A DNA stretch of 64,000 bases, from positions 89,857,152 to 89,921,151 of the forward strand of contig OX388350.1 in assembly GCA_947579665.1 (NCBI GenBank), given 5' to 3'. The position numbers were made by a program, and so were the translations under genes. Positions 34,230-44,899 of the stretch are shown piece after piece (within the stretch, counting starts at the first letter, position 1; every line of letters starts with the position of its first letter). The notes beneath the pieces were generated by a model. That model was given only the letters and a program-made list of their open reading frames with translations, had not been told where the DNA came from and ran no database searches. Source of the DNA: Sympetrum striolatum. Its lineage: Eukaryota > Arthropoda > Insecta > Odonata > Libellulidae.

Positions 34230-35106
34230 AAATACGAGTAACCGCCAAAAAAATTGCGATTCTGAACCTCAGTGTCATGGGTTCGATTCCAGAGGGCCCC
34301 AAAGTCCCGATTTATCCCATTTAAAAGCCTTGCTTTGATTTTCGGGAATTTAAAAAAAAATACTTCCCGGATAGGTAGAGAATCAAAACTCAAGGAGCCT
34401 ATATATATGGTCATGATCTATTGACAACATAAATGACCTTCACCGAAATATTCCTGGGTTCAATGCTAGGACGATACAAAAATCTGCCCTTTAAATTACA
34501 TTGAGGTTATTTTTCATTATTGTTTTTGATACTTCTATCGGAATGATAGGAAGTTAGAAGATTAAGAGTCCGTTTTAGAAAAAAAAATGAAATAAGACCA
34601 TGCAGTTCCTGGGTTCGATGCCGGAGCACATTACAATTTCTCACATAAGGAATATAAGGGAAAAGTAGGACGTCGTTTGAGGCAGTTCTAGCCAATATTT
34701 CTGCTTGAATTTTCACACATAGTTAGAGATGGTGATCTTCTGTTGTGCTGCATAGGAATTATTACCAGAAAATCCCGGGTTCGATGCCGGGCGGTAAATA
34801 TATCTCCCATATAAAACACATTGGGGTAGTTTTTCATTATTTTTTCATGCACTTATCGAAATGATAGGAAGTTCTTCCTCTGCTAGAAGATGTATATTAA
34901 GACTCCTTTTAAGAAAAAATTTAGATAAGACCATGCTTTTCCTGGGTTCGATGCCAGAGCACATTAATTTTTCTCACATCATTCCTGGGTTCGAATTTTA
35001 AGAATATTTTCAACCTTTTTTTCTTTTGAGGACCCTCTCGATATGAAGCCAACTTGAAATTAGTCTTATCGATATGCTTGCAGTATGCAAGCAACATTTC
35101 ACTCGT
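34230..35106 (+). mobile_element. TTCGA-box modular repeat, copy 4 (5'-truncated)
   Basis: Begins inside the element (GAGTAACCGCCAAAAAAATT) and ends with the hairpin GCTTGCAGTATGCAAGC then AACATTTCACTCGTAATA. Boxes lie near 34277, 34453, 34608, 34774 and 34941, spacing 155-176. Module text is close to copy 2, including GTTAGAGATGGTGATCTTCT before the GGGTTCGATGCCGG box. Confidence 0.68.
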
Positions 35107-35164
35107 AATATATAATCTTTACGGTAAAATTCCATGAGAGATAAGACCACAGACATATAGTTAA

Positions 35165-35590
35165 ATTAATAAAACAGAGAACAAATATTAGTAAATTCTC
35201 CTTTCTAAATCGTGCAATTACAGATTGGAATAATTTTCCTGCAGGAGTCCCAAAACATCATAGGAAGTTTGTAAAATTATTGGGTGAAAATATTAAGGAC
35301 GAGCGAGTTTAACTTTGACGAGTACAGGTGGAGTAGGCCTGGTAGGGTGATGTACGGTGGGTCCCCGGGACCGCTACGGTAGCCGTGAAGGCCTACTGGT
35401 AACCCTGAAGAAACTTCCATTATGAGGGAAGGCAAGGATACATTTGTGAATATGTTAATTCTTGTATTTTAAAAATGTACAGATAGGATATATAATGTAC
35501 ATGTAATATGTGTTGCCACCGCCCGATTAGTCCAATTGCAACATTTTTGTGATAATAATAAAAGTGAGAACTTTGATAAATTGATGAGAA
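35165..35590 (+). pseudogene. LINE 3' end fragment (CR1-like)
   Basis: A plus-strand frame at about 35193-35311 reads KFSFLNRAITDWNNFPAGVP, then KHHRKFVKLLGENIKDERV and a stop. This is the standard C-terminal end of CR1/L2-type LINE ORF2 (FFPR.I..WN.LP..V). About 280 bases of untranslated tail follow to a GATAATAATAAAAG end. The element is severely 5'-truncated. Confidence 0.65.
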
Positions 35591-36091
35591 CTGTCAACGG
35601 GAGATTAGGTTCCGTCTGTAGGCGAATGCAGGGCAAACTTCCCTTGGTCCAAATTGCGACGTGATGCGAAATAAATCAATAAAAAGTTTTATTCATGAAA
35701 TTTCCCTTTTCCTTCCATGGGGTTTACCTTCTCAATGTTTCCTTCTTTTATTCATCAGAGACGTATGAAAGAATTTCAATCGCAACTGAATGCACTGTAA
35801 CACTACTTTGTCTTATTTTATCTATATTTAACGTACTGCGGTTGAGTTAATTCCATACACGTTGTCACGAAAAATGATCGCAAAATTCAATCAGAGGGAG
35901 AAAAAGGACTCGATGACGCAATTTAAAAAATTAACATTATAATTATATCGCATGATTTTACGTATATTAATCATGCAATTCTGAGAGCAATTATGTACGT
36001 AAAGTCCATTTCGATCAGCGGAATTTCAATTAGGAAAGCAAATTTAATGTTTGATATCAAGTCATTACCCTTTCAATGAACCAAAGCATAC
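35591..36091. other. Intronic DNA, nothing recognised
   Basis: AT-rich intron between the 36092 exon and the LINE tail. No motif recognised. Confidence 0.35.
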
Positions 36092-36241
36092 CTGCTTCTG
36101 ATTCTCCCTTTGCGTGGTGAGACGGGCGTCGATGCATTGCCTTGTCTCCAGGAAAGCCCTGCGCTGCGCTATTTCGCTGGGGTAGTGCGTGAGGACGCCG
36201 GCGGCGTTCGTCCCCAGCAGCAGCACCGCGTCGCACACAAC
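36092..36241 (-). CDS. Adenylyl cyclase exon, M1 helix 6 and linker helix
   Basis: A 150-bp exon (50 codons, phase 0 to 0) with ATTCGCAG acceptor and CAG|GTATGC donor. It encodes helix 6 (VVCDAVLLLGTNAAGVLTHY) followed by the amphipathic linker with repeated ETRQCIDAR.TTQRENQKQ, which leads into the catalytic domain. The order THYPSE..QR.AF.ETR..I.AR is the standard type 5/6 sequence between M1 and C1. In the family this linker forms a coiled coil that couples the membrane domain to the catalytic core. Confidence 0.92.
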
Positions 36242-36309
36242 CTGCGAATGCAAAGTTGCATTTTGTACAGTGGGGGAGAGAAATATCGCAGCACTTTGCC
36301 CGCGCCAGA

Positions 36310-36515
36310 GTAACTAAGGAGAGAAAAGCGGCAATACTCAAGTTAAAATTCAGTAAAAAGGAAATTGGGTAAGATAATTTTCCACGAGAAGGCGTGCTCC
36401 CAGGAAATATCCCAAGGAAGATTAGACTTGAAAAAGGTCCGACGGGACCGAGAATCGAACCCGGGTCTCCCGATTGCTGGTCAGGTGCTCTGTCCGTTGA
36501 TCTATCCCGCCGGAA
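36310..36515 (-). mobile_element. tRNA-derived SINE (Ala-like head)
   Basis: On the minus strand 36511-36440 folds as a 72-nt tRNA-like cloverleaf. The acceptor is GGCGGGA against TCCCGTC, the anticodon stem CCTGA/TCGGG has loop CCAGCAA (anticodon AGC), and the T arm is CCGGG-TTCGATT-CTCGG. A box (TAGATCAACGG) and B box (GGTTCGATTCT) are present. Position 33 is C where tRNAs have U, and one D-stem pair is mismatched. A non-tRNA body follows (CTTTTTCAAGTCTAATCTTC onward), so a SINE is more likely than a functional tRNA gene. It sits in the intron between the 36793 and 36092 exons. Confidence 0.6.
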
Positions 36516-36792
36516 CATCCTCCCAACCTAATCGGGAGACTTTGTGGGCATAGGACATGTCTCAAAGAGTTCAAAGAGTGAGCTAGTTAGTTTTTAAGGA
36601 GACATAATGTAAAGTTAAAAAATTGGCAATAAACCCTCTATAAGCTAGATTTTTTCGTACGAATAATGAGTATAAAAACGGCAGAAGTACAGAAAAATTT
36701 AAGTTAATTTTTTTACAATCGTTTGGACCGGTAAGTCGATCAAGGAAAGCTATACAGAAGAAGGCGGCAGTAATTGTACAAAATCAGTGCAC

Positions 36793-37251
36793 CTGTCTCC
36801 ATAGTAGCGGATCCTGTGCCGCCCTAGCTGAGCTCAGGGTGGTCCTAGAAATCGCAAGGGTCACCCCGAAGGCCGACGCCTCCACGAGCCTCACGGGAAG
36901 AAGCGCATAGGCCACGTAAGTGAACAACATGGCATCCCAGATACCCGCAGCCGAAGCTGCTTCCAGCGTAAGAGACAAGTCGATGGCGAGAAATGAGGCG
37001 AGGAGCGCATAGGAGAGTGCAGAGAGCGCCACTTCGTTGAGGGATGGGCCCCTGGCCCAGAGGAGCACCAGCAGTGCAGCGTACACGGCCAGACATGCTC
37101 CTAGAGTTGCTGTGGCCCATGGGGTGGTTCCGGCGGGTGGCCACGCGTGGAGGACCAGTAGAGCTGCGGATAGGACAATGAGGAGACACAGAAGGCCAGC
37201 CACGCTGCTCTGGTTCATTCGGAGGAAGTATCGCTGATACAATGCCTCCAC
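36793..37251 (-). CDS. Adenylyl cyclase exon, M1 helices 1-5
   Basis: This 459-bp exon (153 codons, phase 0 to 0) starts after CTCCCCAG and ends at CAG|GTGCAC. It begins VEALYQRYFLRMNQSS, a hallmark preceding the first membrane segment of type 5/6 cyclases. Hydrophobic segments follow: GLLCLLIVLSAALLVL, LGACLAVYAALLVLLW, a third ending LLASFLAIDLSLTL, IWDAMLFTYVAYALLPV and a fifth around VTLAI. The end AQDPLLWRQ corresponds to the vertebrate segment before helix 6. Together with the next exon it forms the six-helix M1 domain, which anchors the enzyme and holds C1 near C2 in typical cyclases. The exon is GC-rich inside AT-rich introns. Confidence 0.9.
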
Positions 37252-37639
37252 CTGGGGAGAGTATTCAGAATTTTTGATTGTTAGAAATGGTTATCACATA
37301 TTCAAAAGAGATATAGACTGCAGCCGCTAAAAGTAAAGCTTACATGTATTCTTAATGGAAACTTATCTCAGCGTTCTTGGTTCAAACCCAGTAAAATTAT
37401 CCAATAAAAATGCATCAGTACTTCTTTCCTGGTCCTAGAAAACGCGTATAAAAATTTTGAAGCAAATCGGACAAATGGTGTAAGTTCCAATCGAAGACAA
37501 AACATTAAAAGAGAAAGAACTCGAAACCAAAGTCATACAACCAGTGAAAAGAGCGGAAAAGGAAGTAGCAAACACAACAGGAAACTCTAAGGATAAGAAA
37601 TTCAGCATTAACATTGTAATTGTCATAAAGAAGGTAGAG
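37252..37639. other. Intronic DNA, possibly 5' part of the LINE that follows
   Basis: Contains a TTCGA-like box (TTGGTTCAAACCCAG near 37378). From about 37450 there is Lys/Glu-rich plus-strand sequence in broken frames that may belong to the following LINE remnant. Confidence 0.35.
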
Positions 37640-38870
37640 TCCCCAAGGAATGGAACCACGCACTGACCTTTGCGCAAGAAAGGAAGCAACGACGATTGGA
37701 AGAACTACAACCTCCTTCCAGTTGTCTAAAAGACGTTCACTAGGATAAAAGCTGAACGTATGAAGACTACTCTGTCTTCAGCCCAGCCTAGAGAACAAGC
37801 GGGATATTGGAAGGGCTTCAGCACTAACGATCACATCCACACGCTGTAGGGGATCATCAACAGAAAATATATGTTCGAGATGCTACTTGTCCTTTTCTTT
37901 GTGGACTACGAACAAGCCTTCGACTCGGTCTGAAAGCTCTGCAGAATCAAGGTATAGTTGCTGAGTACATCCGGATCTTGCGCAATATCTATAAGAGTGC
38001 CACAGCATCTGTAATGCTACATGAAGAAATCAATGAGTTTAAGATTGACAAGGGAGATCGAGAAGTTGATGGTCTATAATTAGATTGGTCTAATTTTTAA
38101 AATCATTGATTGAGGGGAGAAGAGCTGAAGAGTAAATGGGGAAGGCATCGGTCACCTGCGTTTTGCATCTTATATGGTTATTTTTGCAAGCAATGCAGAA
38201 GGTCTAACTTCAACACTTCAACATGTTAACAAAGAGTTACAGAAGATAGGACTCAGGATAAACCAAACAAAAACAAGGGTACTCTATAACTTTTGCAGGG
38301 CAAAAACCAGTCAAACTTCAAGTAATCCTCTGATTTGTTTTTAATACACGGACTTCGGAGAACTTGCAACAACAGGAGGAAAGCAACAGGATTAATGAAG
38401 TAAACAGAAGAATGAAACGTCACTGGAGCACCTTCGAAAGGAACTCGCACATACTTGAAATCAAGAATGCCAAAGGCTTTGGAGAGGAAGATCTTCAACC
38501 AACGCATTGTATGCACTGTCCTGACCTACGGTAGTGAAACGTTGGTGTTAAATGATGAAATAAGCCAGCGACTTCAGACAACGCGTTAGAGAAACTAACA
38601 GCTCTTCTGGTTAGTTATGGACGTCGGTGGTTCTACACCCCCTGCCAAGCGCCACTGGCGGATTGCAGGGTTTAAATGTTAATGCAAATATAAATGTACA
38701 TGTAAATTTAATGTAAATGTAATAAACGCCAAGGAGTATGGAGCGCTGTATGCTGGGAATCGCAAGAAGAGACAGGACACTCAACACTTGGGTAAGGACG
38801 ATGGCTGGAGTTATATCGGGAATGTCCTCAAACGTAATTCTGTATTCCCCCTTTGAAATGTGTGGTAGAA
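37640..38870 (+). pseudogene. RTE/BovB-like LINE remnant
   Basis: Broken plus-strand frames spell VPKEWNHAL near 37644, GFSTNDHIHTL near 37817, LVLFFVDYEQAFDSV at about 37890-37933 (motif A with its Asp), GIGHLRFASYMVIFASNAEG near 38145-38200 (degraded motif C), LQKIGLRINQTKT near 38240-38275, VCTVLTYGSETLVL near 38513-38553 and MERCMLGIARRDRTLNTWVR near 38740-38795. The set and order (FVDYE.AFDS, LTYGSE..., MERRMLGI..RDR) is that of RTE-type LINE ORF2. About 140 bases near 38595-38735 interrupt the homology. Confidence 0.75.
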
Positions 38871-41029
38871 TACAAATAGTGCCCCAGTATTGAACACAGG
38901 ATCATATGGTAAACTGCGTTTATGAAACATATTCATTACTTCTGTTTACATGACATGTCATAGATTTCTACTTTCTCAGTAAATGTATCATAAAAAATAC
39001 GAGAAGAATAATATTCGTTGTAAAGTTGTTCATGACTGATGTCGGGTTATGGAGATCTTCTCTGGAAATGCTTTATATTTGAAATCCCCGCCATAAATGT
39101 CATAAGGAAGAATCGACTGGAGTCCAGAATCTAGTTGCAATACATATATCAACTACCGGGTTATCATAATACTAATTGATTCCTAGGTTTGAAGTCGATA
39201 CCATACCGGGAACAACCTAACATAAGATTTCGTTTGCACATTTGAAAATTTTGTGCGAATGTAAATGGCGCTCTGGAATCGAACCAAGGACAGTCAGCGA
39301 AACGGTTAACTGCGCATACAAAATTTATTTATGACCTAAGTTAACATGCATTACGTCTCCACGTTATCGGGAAGATATTGAAAAAGATCATTTCAAATGG
39401 GTGAATATTTCACCAACTGGCATCGAACACTCGCCGATTTAATGACATTTCTATCATTAGTGCTATATGAGATCGACTTTCCTAGTACCTCAGTGATTTT
39501 GAATTCTCTATGTTATGGGGAAGTTCCTTACAATATTTCTTACGATAAACTGGCCGTCATATTGTCCCTGCTATGCATGTGTCATAGTTAGCATATTTAT
39601 TTATTTCCATATACCCCACAAACAACCATTTTCAGGACTTTCACAGTGTTAGGCATTAACAACAACAATCACACAAGACCCTAATCAGAAAAATCCGACT
39701 AGCCGGGAACGCTGACCACTCGGCCACCACGGCCGGACAATGTAGTCATCACAGCCTCCTCTTCATAAATTCTGACATTAGTTCATATCATTACTTCGGT
39801 ATGGGCTTAAAATCCCGTGTGATACTGTGATATTTTTTCGAGAATCCCCGCAACGCATTCTTATGGAAAAAGTCGGGATCTGGTAACCCTCTGGCATCGA
39901 CCCATGATAGTGGCGGTCAAAGTCGGAGATTTTCCGGCGGTCATTCGCGACGGCCAGTACTTAATTTCAAATCAATGACACTCCTAGAACATGGTTAGAA
40001 TCTGCATCCTATATAGGTCTACAGGCCTTTGGGTCTACAGGACTTAGATCTACAGGCCTTTCCGGATATGTAGCAATAACTAGCAGATATATAAAGAGAG
40101 CAAAAACTGCGTGTGGGCTGTTGACAAGACTTGTCCTTTATTTACACAGAATGGTTAAAACCTGTCCTCTTGCTGCATTCCTTTTCGTGAGAAAAAGATC
40201 ATTGCTATCAAAAAGGAACACGGCTATGTTAATACATTAGAGTAAAAAAGCGAAATACTAATAATCTCTTCTTCTATAAGTATTGAGAATAAAATGCTTT
40301 CATTCAATCTGAGGTACGAGGAGCCCTAAACCCCATATACGACGCGGCGGGTTTATTGCAAACAACGGCTCTTTGGAGCTTTTTTAACTCAAACAAAAGA
40401 ATATTGTATCTTGATACATATTCACCTATTTTTTAATTTTTTTTCTTCAAACAACGATACATTAAGCAAAGATTCTCAATTCTTACAACTATTCTAAATT
40501 TTATGATTACTGTCAGAGTGCAAAGTACTTTTTACACTTTTACACTAAGCACTTTTCTTACAACTAACTTAGCTTTGACTAACTAAGAAATTAAGTTGTA
40601 TGCAAAGTATGTTAGAGGTTTTAAATGCTCTCCTTGAGTTATATATGTTTCTAAATGAAAACAACATTTTATTTCAAGACTGGTTTCGTCGGAGTAAACT
40701 GGCTTCCAGCCGATCCTCGTACTTCTTCCAGCGTAGAAATAAGTATATATTAAGAAAGCATTAGTTTTGATTCAATGAAAACAAAATTTGAATAGGACTA
40801 CATTAAATATATTTTTGAGAAAATCGAGACCAGTTTTGAGGGAATTGTCCACAGGCTGGATCCCTAGAAACAAGAGATTTCCAAAAACATTTGTTTTTTG
40901 TTTACATTGAATCGAATAAGAATAAGTTCACAACATATCGCCAGAATTAATTCCATAAAAATGTAAATACATTGGTAAAAATTAAGTACGTAAGTAAAAA
41001 TTAAATGCGTAAGCTATTATTATAGTTAT
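38871..41029. other. Intronic DNA with reversed TTCGA-box fragments and a SINE
   Basis: Reversed boxes occur near 39270 (GGAATCGAACCAAGGAC) and 39895 (GGCATCGACCCATGA), in sequence resembling the TTCGA repeat on the minus strand but heavily diverged. A SINE lies at 39593-39737. The rest (40080-41029) is AT-rich with no gene; a stretch near 40620-40740 may be a Penelope-type 3' end. Confidence 0.4.
39593..39737 (-). mobile_element. tRNA-derived SINE, short
   Basis: Minus-strand head GGCCGTGGTGGCCGAGTGGT then CAGCGTTCCCGGCTAGTCGG contains a strong Pol III A box (TGGCCGAGTGG). A body of about 95 bases follows and ends in AAATAAATAAA. No B box is seen, so the copy is internally shortened or of an unusual type. 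Confidence 0.5.
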
Positions 41030-41370
41030 TCACAGAGACGAAGGATCCTCCCATATGCCAGACCTGCAGTGAGCCATTAACAGTTGCACATTTGTTTGAA
41101 AACTGTGACAAATATCAAAATGTACGAGAGAGGTTAAGCATTCAGGGTAGCCTTAAGGACATTTTAAAAAATGACATAAGCTCGGTAGAGAAAGTAATCA
41201 AGTTTATAAGGGAGACCAAGCTCATAAACCAAATATAACAACCTAACAAGAAGCTCATAGTGCTGTGGTAATTTTCTTTAGCTTTATAAAATTAAATGTA
41301 TCTATTACAGTAAATTCTACTTACATCAGGAATTTTATTTGTGTATGTGGTGCAAATAACCCTAGCTGTT
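41030..41370 (+). pseudogene. LINE 3' end fragment with zinc-binding motif
   Basis: A plus-strand frame at about 41040-41238 reads KDPPICQTCSEPLTVAHLFE, then NCDKYQNVRERLSIQGSLKD and KFIRETKLINQI before a stop. C-x2-C-x7-H-x4-C followed by KYQ..R is the C-terminal motif of Jockey-type and related LINE ORF2 proteins. Only the tail and 3' UTR remain. Confidence 0.6.
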
Positions 41371-41439
41371 GACGCACCCTCAAACCATAATACTACTACT
41401 ACTAAATGCGTAAGTAAAAGAAAATTAATATGGCCCAGC

Positions 41440-41570
41440 GTAACTTTGTGGAACCCAACACACGTGTTGAGAGAAAAAACTTTGTAATTTCCACTTTTTT
41501 ATTAGAAGTGTTTCGTCAACGACATCTTCAGACGTGAAAATTTCTTTTCTTTCTTAGGTAAAATTATTTG
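41440..41570 (-). mobile_element. Penelope-like 3' tail fragment
   Basis: On the minus strand: TGAAGATGTCGTTGACGAAA, then CACTTCTAATAAAAAAGTGG and AAATTACAAAG, a form typical of Penelope-type 3' ends (GA.GATG....GAAAC...TAATAAA). No coding part is present. Confidence 0.35.
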
Positions 41571-41839
41571 TAAAACTATTCTAAATATTCCCCTTTCATA
41601 TTGGAGTCAGCCATGAATTAAAGCCGTTTTATTATTATTATTATTATCAATTAGAATCTTAAAACTCAAACTAAAACTTTGTCCCTAAGAAAGGTGACCT
41701 CAAAAGCTCATCGCTGAGAGCAAGCCCTCCTATGACGCACAAAGAATAGGAAATTAAAACTAAAACTTAGAAAAGGAGAGCAGTAGATAATGCAATATCT
41801 GCTACCCTGTTAAAGTGACCGTTGGTGGATCTTCGTTAC

Positions 41840-41961
41840 CTGAGGGTTTCTGAAACGATGAGATCTGCAAAGGTGGCACAGCCACCGACAAGGGTTCCAT
41901 CTGCAAGCACCAGGAGTCCTCCTGCCTGAATCCAGCAAGGATTGTTGGTCCGGAAGATCCC
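41840..41961 (-). CDS. Adenylyl cyclase exon preceding transmembrane helix 1
   Basis: A 122-bp exon bounded by CTCTGCAG and a GTAACG donor. Entered with the one base carried over from 44636, it reads open to phase 0 and ends CRWLCHLCRSHRFRNPQ. The next exon continues VEALYQRYFLRMNQSS. A Cys/Trp-rich stretch followed by a basic segment and then LYQRYF is the arrangement just before helix 1 in type 5/6 cyclases. Phase agreement on both sides is the main evidence. Another frame superficially resembles an MCM helicase segment but does not fit the phases. Confidence 0.68.
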
Positions 41962-44279
41962 CTGCAGAGTAATTACAACATCTACTTTGAGTTAAAGGGT
42001 AAGTAGACGATTGTCTAAGAAAGTGAAGCATAGGCGAATGCGAATTATATCCATTGTTCATCACAAGCGTCCAATAGTAAAAGAATTCAGCACGTCGTAG
42101 GAGATGCCATAAGGGATGAAACCACCCAAATGTAAACAAATCTGCCTTCTTCGTTATCTTTCATCATATCCAATAAATTTAATTTCAAAAGTTTATTTCC
42201 ACTGCCCTAAATCTATTTACTTGAAAACTAGATTGATAGTCAGTGGACAAACACGCAACCATTACCTAGAAACCAGATAATTCGTGATTTTGGGATCTTA
42301 AATACGCTAACCACCCGACCCCTCGAACTAATTGATTCATTCCAGCCGGTTGTTAACCACTTCCCAATATCCAGTTCCGACCACAATCCAAGTACAATGC
42401 ATTAGGAATATCAAACTGCAATCCCTTCCGTTCGCTGATAACTCAACATCCCATAGACATGGCTTTTTTCATAAGAACCAATCCCTCTTCTTTCTACGAA
42501 ACTAGTTCTCAGTACTTAGTATTAACAAGCCAAACATTCAATCTCCCAATAATTTTATCTAGAAACTAATAAAAAAAATAAACTACAGAATTGAATCCAA
42601 TATAAATAATTCGCATCAAAGTAAATCTTACAGATCCGACTCCGCATCTGAGGGTGTGCTAACATTTCCAATCCTCTTAAACCTATTCTCATAAATATGC
42701 TCTACAATATCTTAAATCCTAGAGCTGCCAATTACCAACCAGAAATTACCAATCCAATAGAATGTTTACATAAATTCGAAGAAGATTCTTTAAAGCAATA
42801 GCTCATCGAATTGGAAAGATGGTTTGATTCATTTTCCGAATTCTTTTCACACACTAGATTGAATATTAAATTTCATTTTCCTTTCCAGTCTTTTAAGTTG
42901 CTCAAATTTATCGCGAAGATTCCACATGAGAAGTTCATCTTTCACACTGTTTATTTCGAATGGTATCTCAACCCAAAATGATGGCGCCAATTACTCCTGT
43001 CGACACACCATACCCCGATAAGTGACAGTAAATATGTTTAATAAATTCGATTGAAGATTTGATGCGGTGGCATTCCGTTATCGGGATATTACTAAGCAAA
43101 GTATAGTGTGCGGAACTCTTTGTAATCAACCAGGAAATTGAATTCTTATAAGCTTTTTGATAATTCAAAACTAGTACAATTTGATGTTAAGAACCTGTTT
43201 ACTACTATTCCGAAAATTTTTAAATTTGGTAACAGATATTTTGTCTGAATATAACGTAGATTTATTTGTGTAAATTAGTAAATAAATGTAGTTTATTTTT
43301 ACAATATAGATTTTAAGAGTTTTTAAGGAAGGATTGCAAGAAAAACTTCCTATCGCTTACGAATAAATCGCTTAAATTAGATAACCTCCGTGGGTTTGAA
43401 TGTCTACCATCAGTTTGATTTTGTTTCCTCATTCAAAGTTCATAGAAATATCAGAAGAGATCATTTTTCGTCAACGTGATCTGAAAACACTGAAAATAAA
43501 TTAAATTCAAGAGAAGAGGTAAGAATTTTGCTACGGACGCGCTTATGCTAACGAACTTGAATTTAAAAGGATGGCTTGGTCTTGACGACGGGCTGTTTAC
43601 AATGTCAGATTTTCATAAAATTTTCGTATTTTCCTTCCAAATTCTCACAAATTCGAATTGAAAACAATATTCAACGACCAAAATAATAATCTTCATTCCA
43701 TTTCCTTTCTTTAGGTGTTAGTTTTAGTTTCAAACGACCATTATTTATAATTTATTTTATTAAAGAAAAGTACCGTGCAAATGATAAAAATATCTTCCCA
43801 TGTATTTCTTATGGAACCTCTTTGACTATCTGGAGTCAAACCGAGTACTGTTGGGTCAACAAAAAGTAGCCTATCATTTGTGCAGGGGAGACTTTTAATA
43901 TTGTACGAATTTTGAAAATATTTAGCTTTAGAGTTGAAATAGATTTTTGACCCCGACTGGGGACGAACTGGAGACAGCTAGGTGGATAAAAGGTAGCCTA
44001 TGTTGGAAGTCGAATGACAATTGACCACCATTGCCAAATTTCATCAAAATCGGTTGGATATTTTTTGAGTGATGCTGTATCAGACAGACATGAAAATTTA
44101 TAAAAGATGTTTCGGACTATGGAACATCCCCAGTACCCAGTTATACAACTTTTTTTGAAATCGGATCAATGTACAGACACGACCCCCCCTACAGATTTAT
44201 TTTATATATAGATATAGATTTTGGCGATGAAAGAATACTCTTAAAATTAACATTTTCAATTACACGCACAGCCATACCC
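41962..44279. other. Intronic DNA, nothing recognised
   Basis: Intron between the 44636 and 41840 exons. AT-rich, with no gene. A segment near 43780-44060 resembles diverged TTCGA-repeat text on the minus strand (GGAGTCAAACCGAG near 43830). Confidence 0.35.
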
Positions 44280-44346
44280 AAATTCGAGCCATTATTCGAA
44301 CCCGGGACCAGAGGCTTCAAGGCTAACCACTGCGCCACCGTTGCCT
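44280..44346 (-). mobile_element. tRNA-derived SINE head
   Basis: The minus strand reads GGCAACGGTGGCGCAGTGGT, TAGCCTTGAAGCCTCTGGTC and CCGGGTTCGAATAATGGCTC. A box TGGCGCAGTGG and B box GGTTCGAATAA are about 40 bases apart. The ends do not pair as an acceptor stem, so this is a SINE head or tRNA relic, not a tRNA gene. Confidence 0.5.
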
Positions 44347-44635
44347 TATTGGCGTGGCATATGATTGGGAACGTTGTTTTGAAATCCCGATCTAAAATTT
44401 TCGTTCATAACGTTTTTCCGGCTCTTAAGTTAAAATCCCAGCAACTCTTTGTTTCTCGCATCTTACTGGATTTATGCGATTTCCCTCGGCCCGGCAAGTT
44501 ACATCCAGATTTCACTATATTTACTAATTAAGTTCTGCGAACAGGACTTGTTCAAGCAGCAGAAATATTAGTGATAATAATACTTTCCGGAATAAAATGA
44601 TAGAATTAACAGAAGCAATACCACTCGCGACTCAC

Positions 44636-44899
44636 CAGCGTCATCCTGGGGCACAGGCGAAGCAGTAGTTCTGAGGTTAGTCCTTGTGGCACCAAAATGC
44701 TCGATGACCTGCCAGTTGGACTTCCTTGGTGGTGCTGGGGGAGGAGATGGAATGAGTGTCTTTATGGCGGACCCCTGCGTGGGGCGGCGGAGACTGGTCC
44801 ATCGTCTGCCCCCCCTTCGCTGGGCCGCCGGGTCTGACCTTCGCAGCGACAGCCTCCACTCCCGCCGGCCATCACTATTGCTCCGCAACATCATTCGTC
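44636..44899 (-). CDS. Adenylyl cyclase exon, cytoplasmic N-terminal region
   Basis: An open 264-bp block that begins after TTGTGCAG and ends at a strong GTGAGT donor. The product is Arg-rich (RREWRLSLRRSD, RRGGRRWTSLRR), then Pro-rich (LIPSPPPAPPRKSNW), then VIEHFGATRTNLRTTASPVP, as in the poorly conserved basic N termini of type 5/6 cyclases. It leaves one overhanging base, which joins in frame to the exon at 41840-41961. Two adjacent ATG codons near the 5' edge (about 44891-44896) could be a start if the apparent acceptor is not used; otherwise an earlier exon lies further right. GC content is far above the flanking introns. There is no strong motif here, so the call rests on splice sites, phase and position. 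Confidence 0.6.

Larger units (their letters stand above)
1660..44899 (-). other. Adenylyl cyclase gene, type 5/6-like (gene span)
   Basis: This is the span of a minus-strand membrane adenylyl cyclase gene, which would make cAMP from ATP at the plasma membrane. Nine exons (44636-44899, 41840-41961, 36793-37251, 36092-36241, 29158-29279, 27040-27132, 21352-21498, 9792-9950, 4189-4333) join in continuous phase into about 550 residues: an Arg/Pro-rich N-terminal region, six membrane helices, the linker helix and the whole C1a domain. All nine have AG acceptors and GT donors on the minus strand. Two further candidate exons (2221-2337, 1660-1766) end in a stop. The C1a motifs resemble vertebrate AC5/AC6 more than AC1, 2, 3 or 8. 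The second membrane domain and C2 are not seen. The true start may lie upstream of 44.9 kb, because the first exon begins at an acceptor-like site. Introns reach about 11 kb and are full of mobile elements. Confidence 0.85.

Noticed and set aside
36057..36518. A 153-codon minus-strand open frame overlapping a cyclase exon.
   Set aside because: It crosses the exon, a splice site and the SINE. The cyclase frame on the same strand carries the conserved motifs and the phase.
37037..37237. Plus-strand open frame opposite the M1 exon.
   Set aside because: It is the antisense shadow of the membrane-domain exon.
41840..41961. A frame reading IQAGGLLVLADGTLVGGCATF, reminiscent of an MCM helicase Walker B region.
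   Set aside because: The other frame fits the phases of both neighbouring cyclase exons exactly and leads into VEALYQRYF. No other MCM-like sequence is nearby.
44280..44346. Possible functional tRNA gene.
   Set aside because: A and B boxes are present, but no acceptor stem or anticodon arm can be formed.
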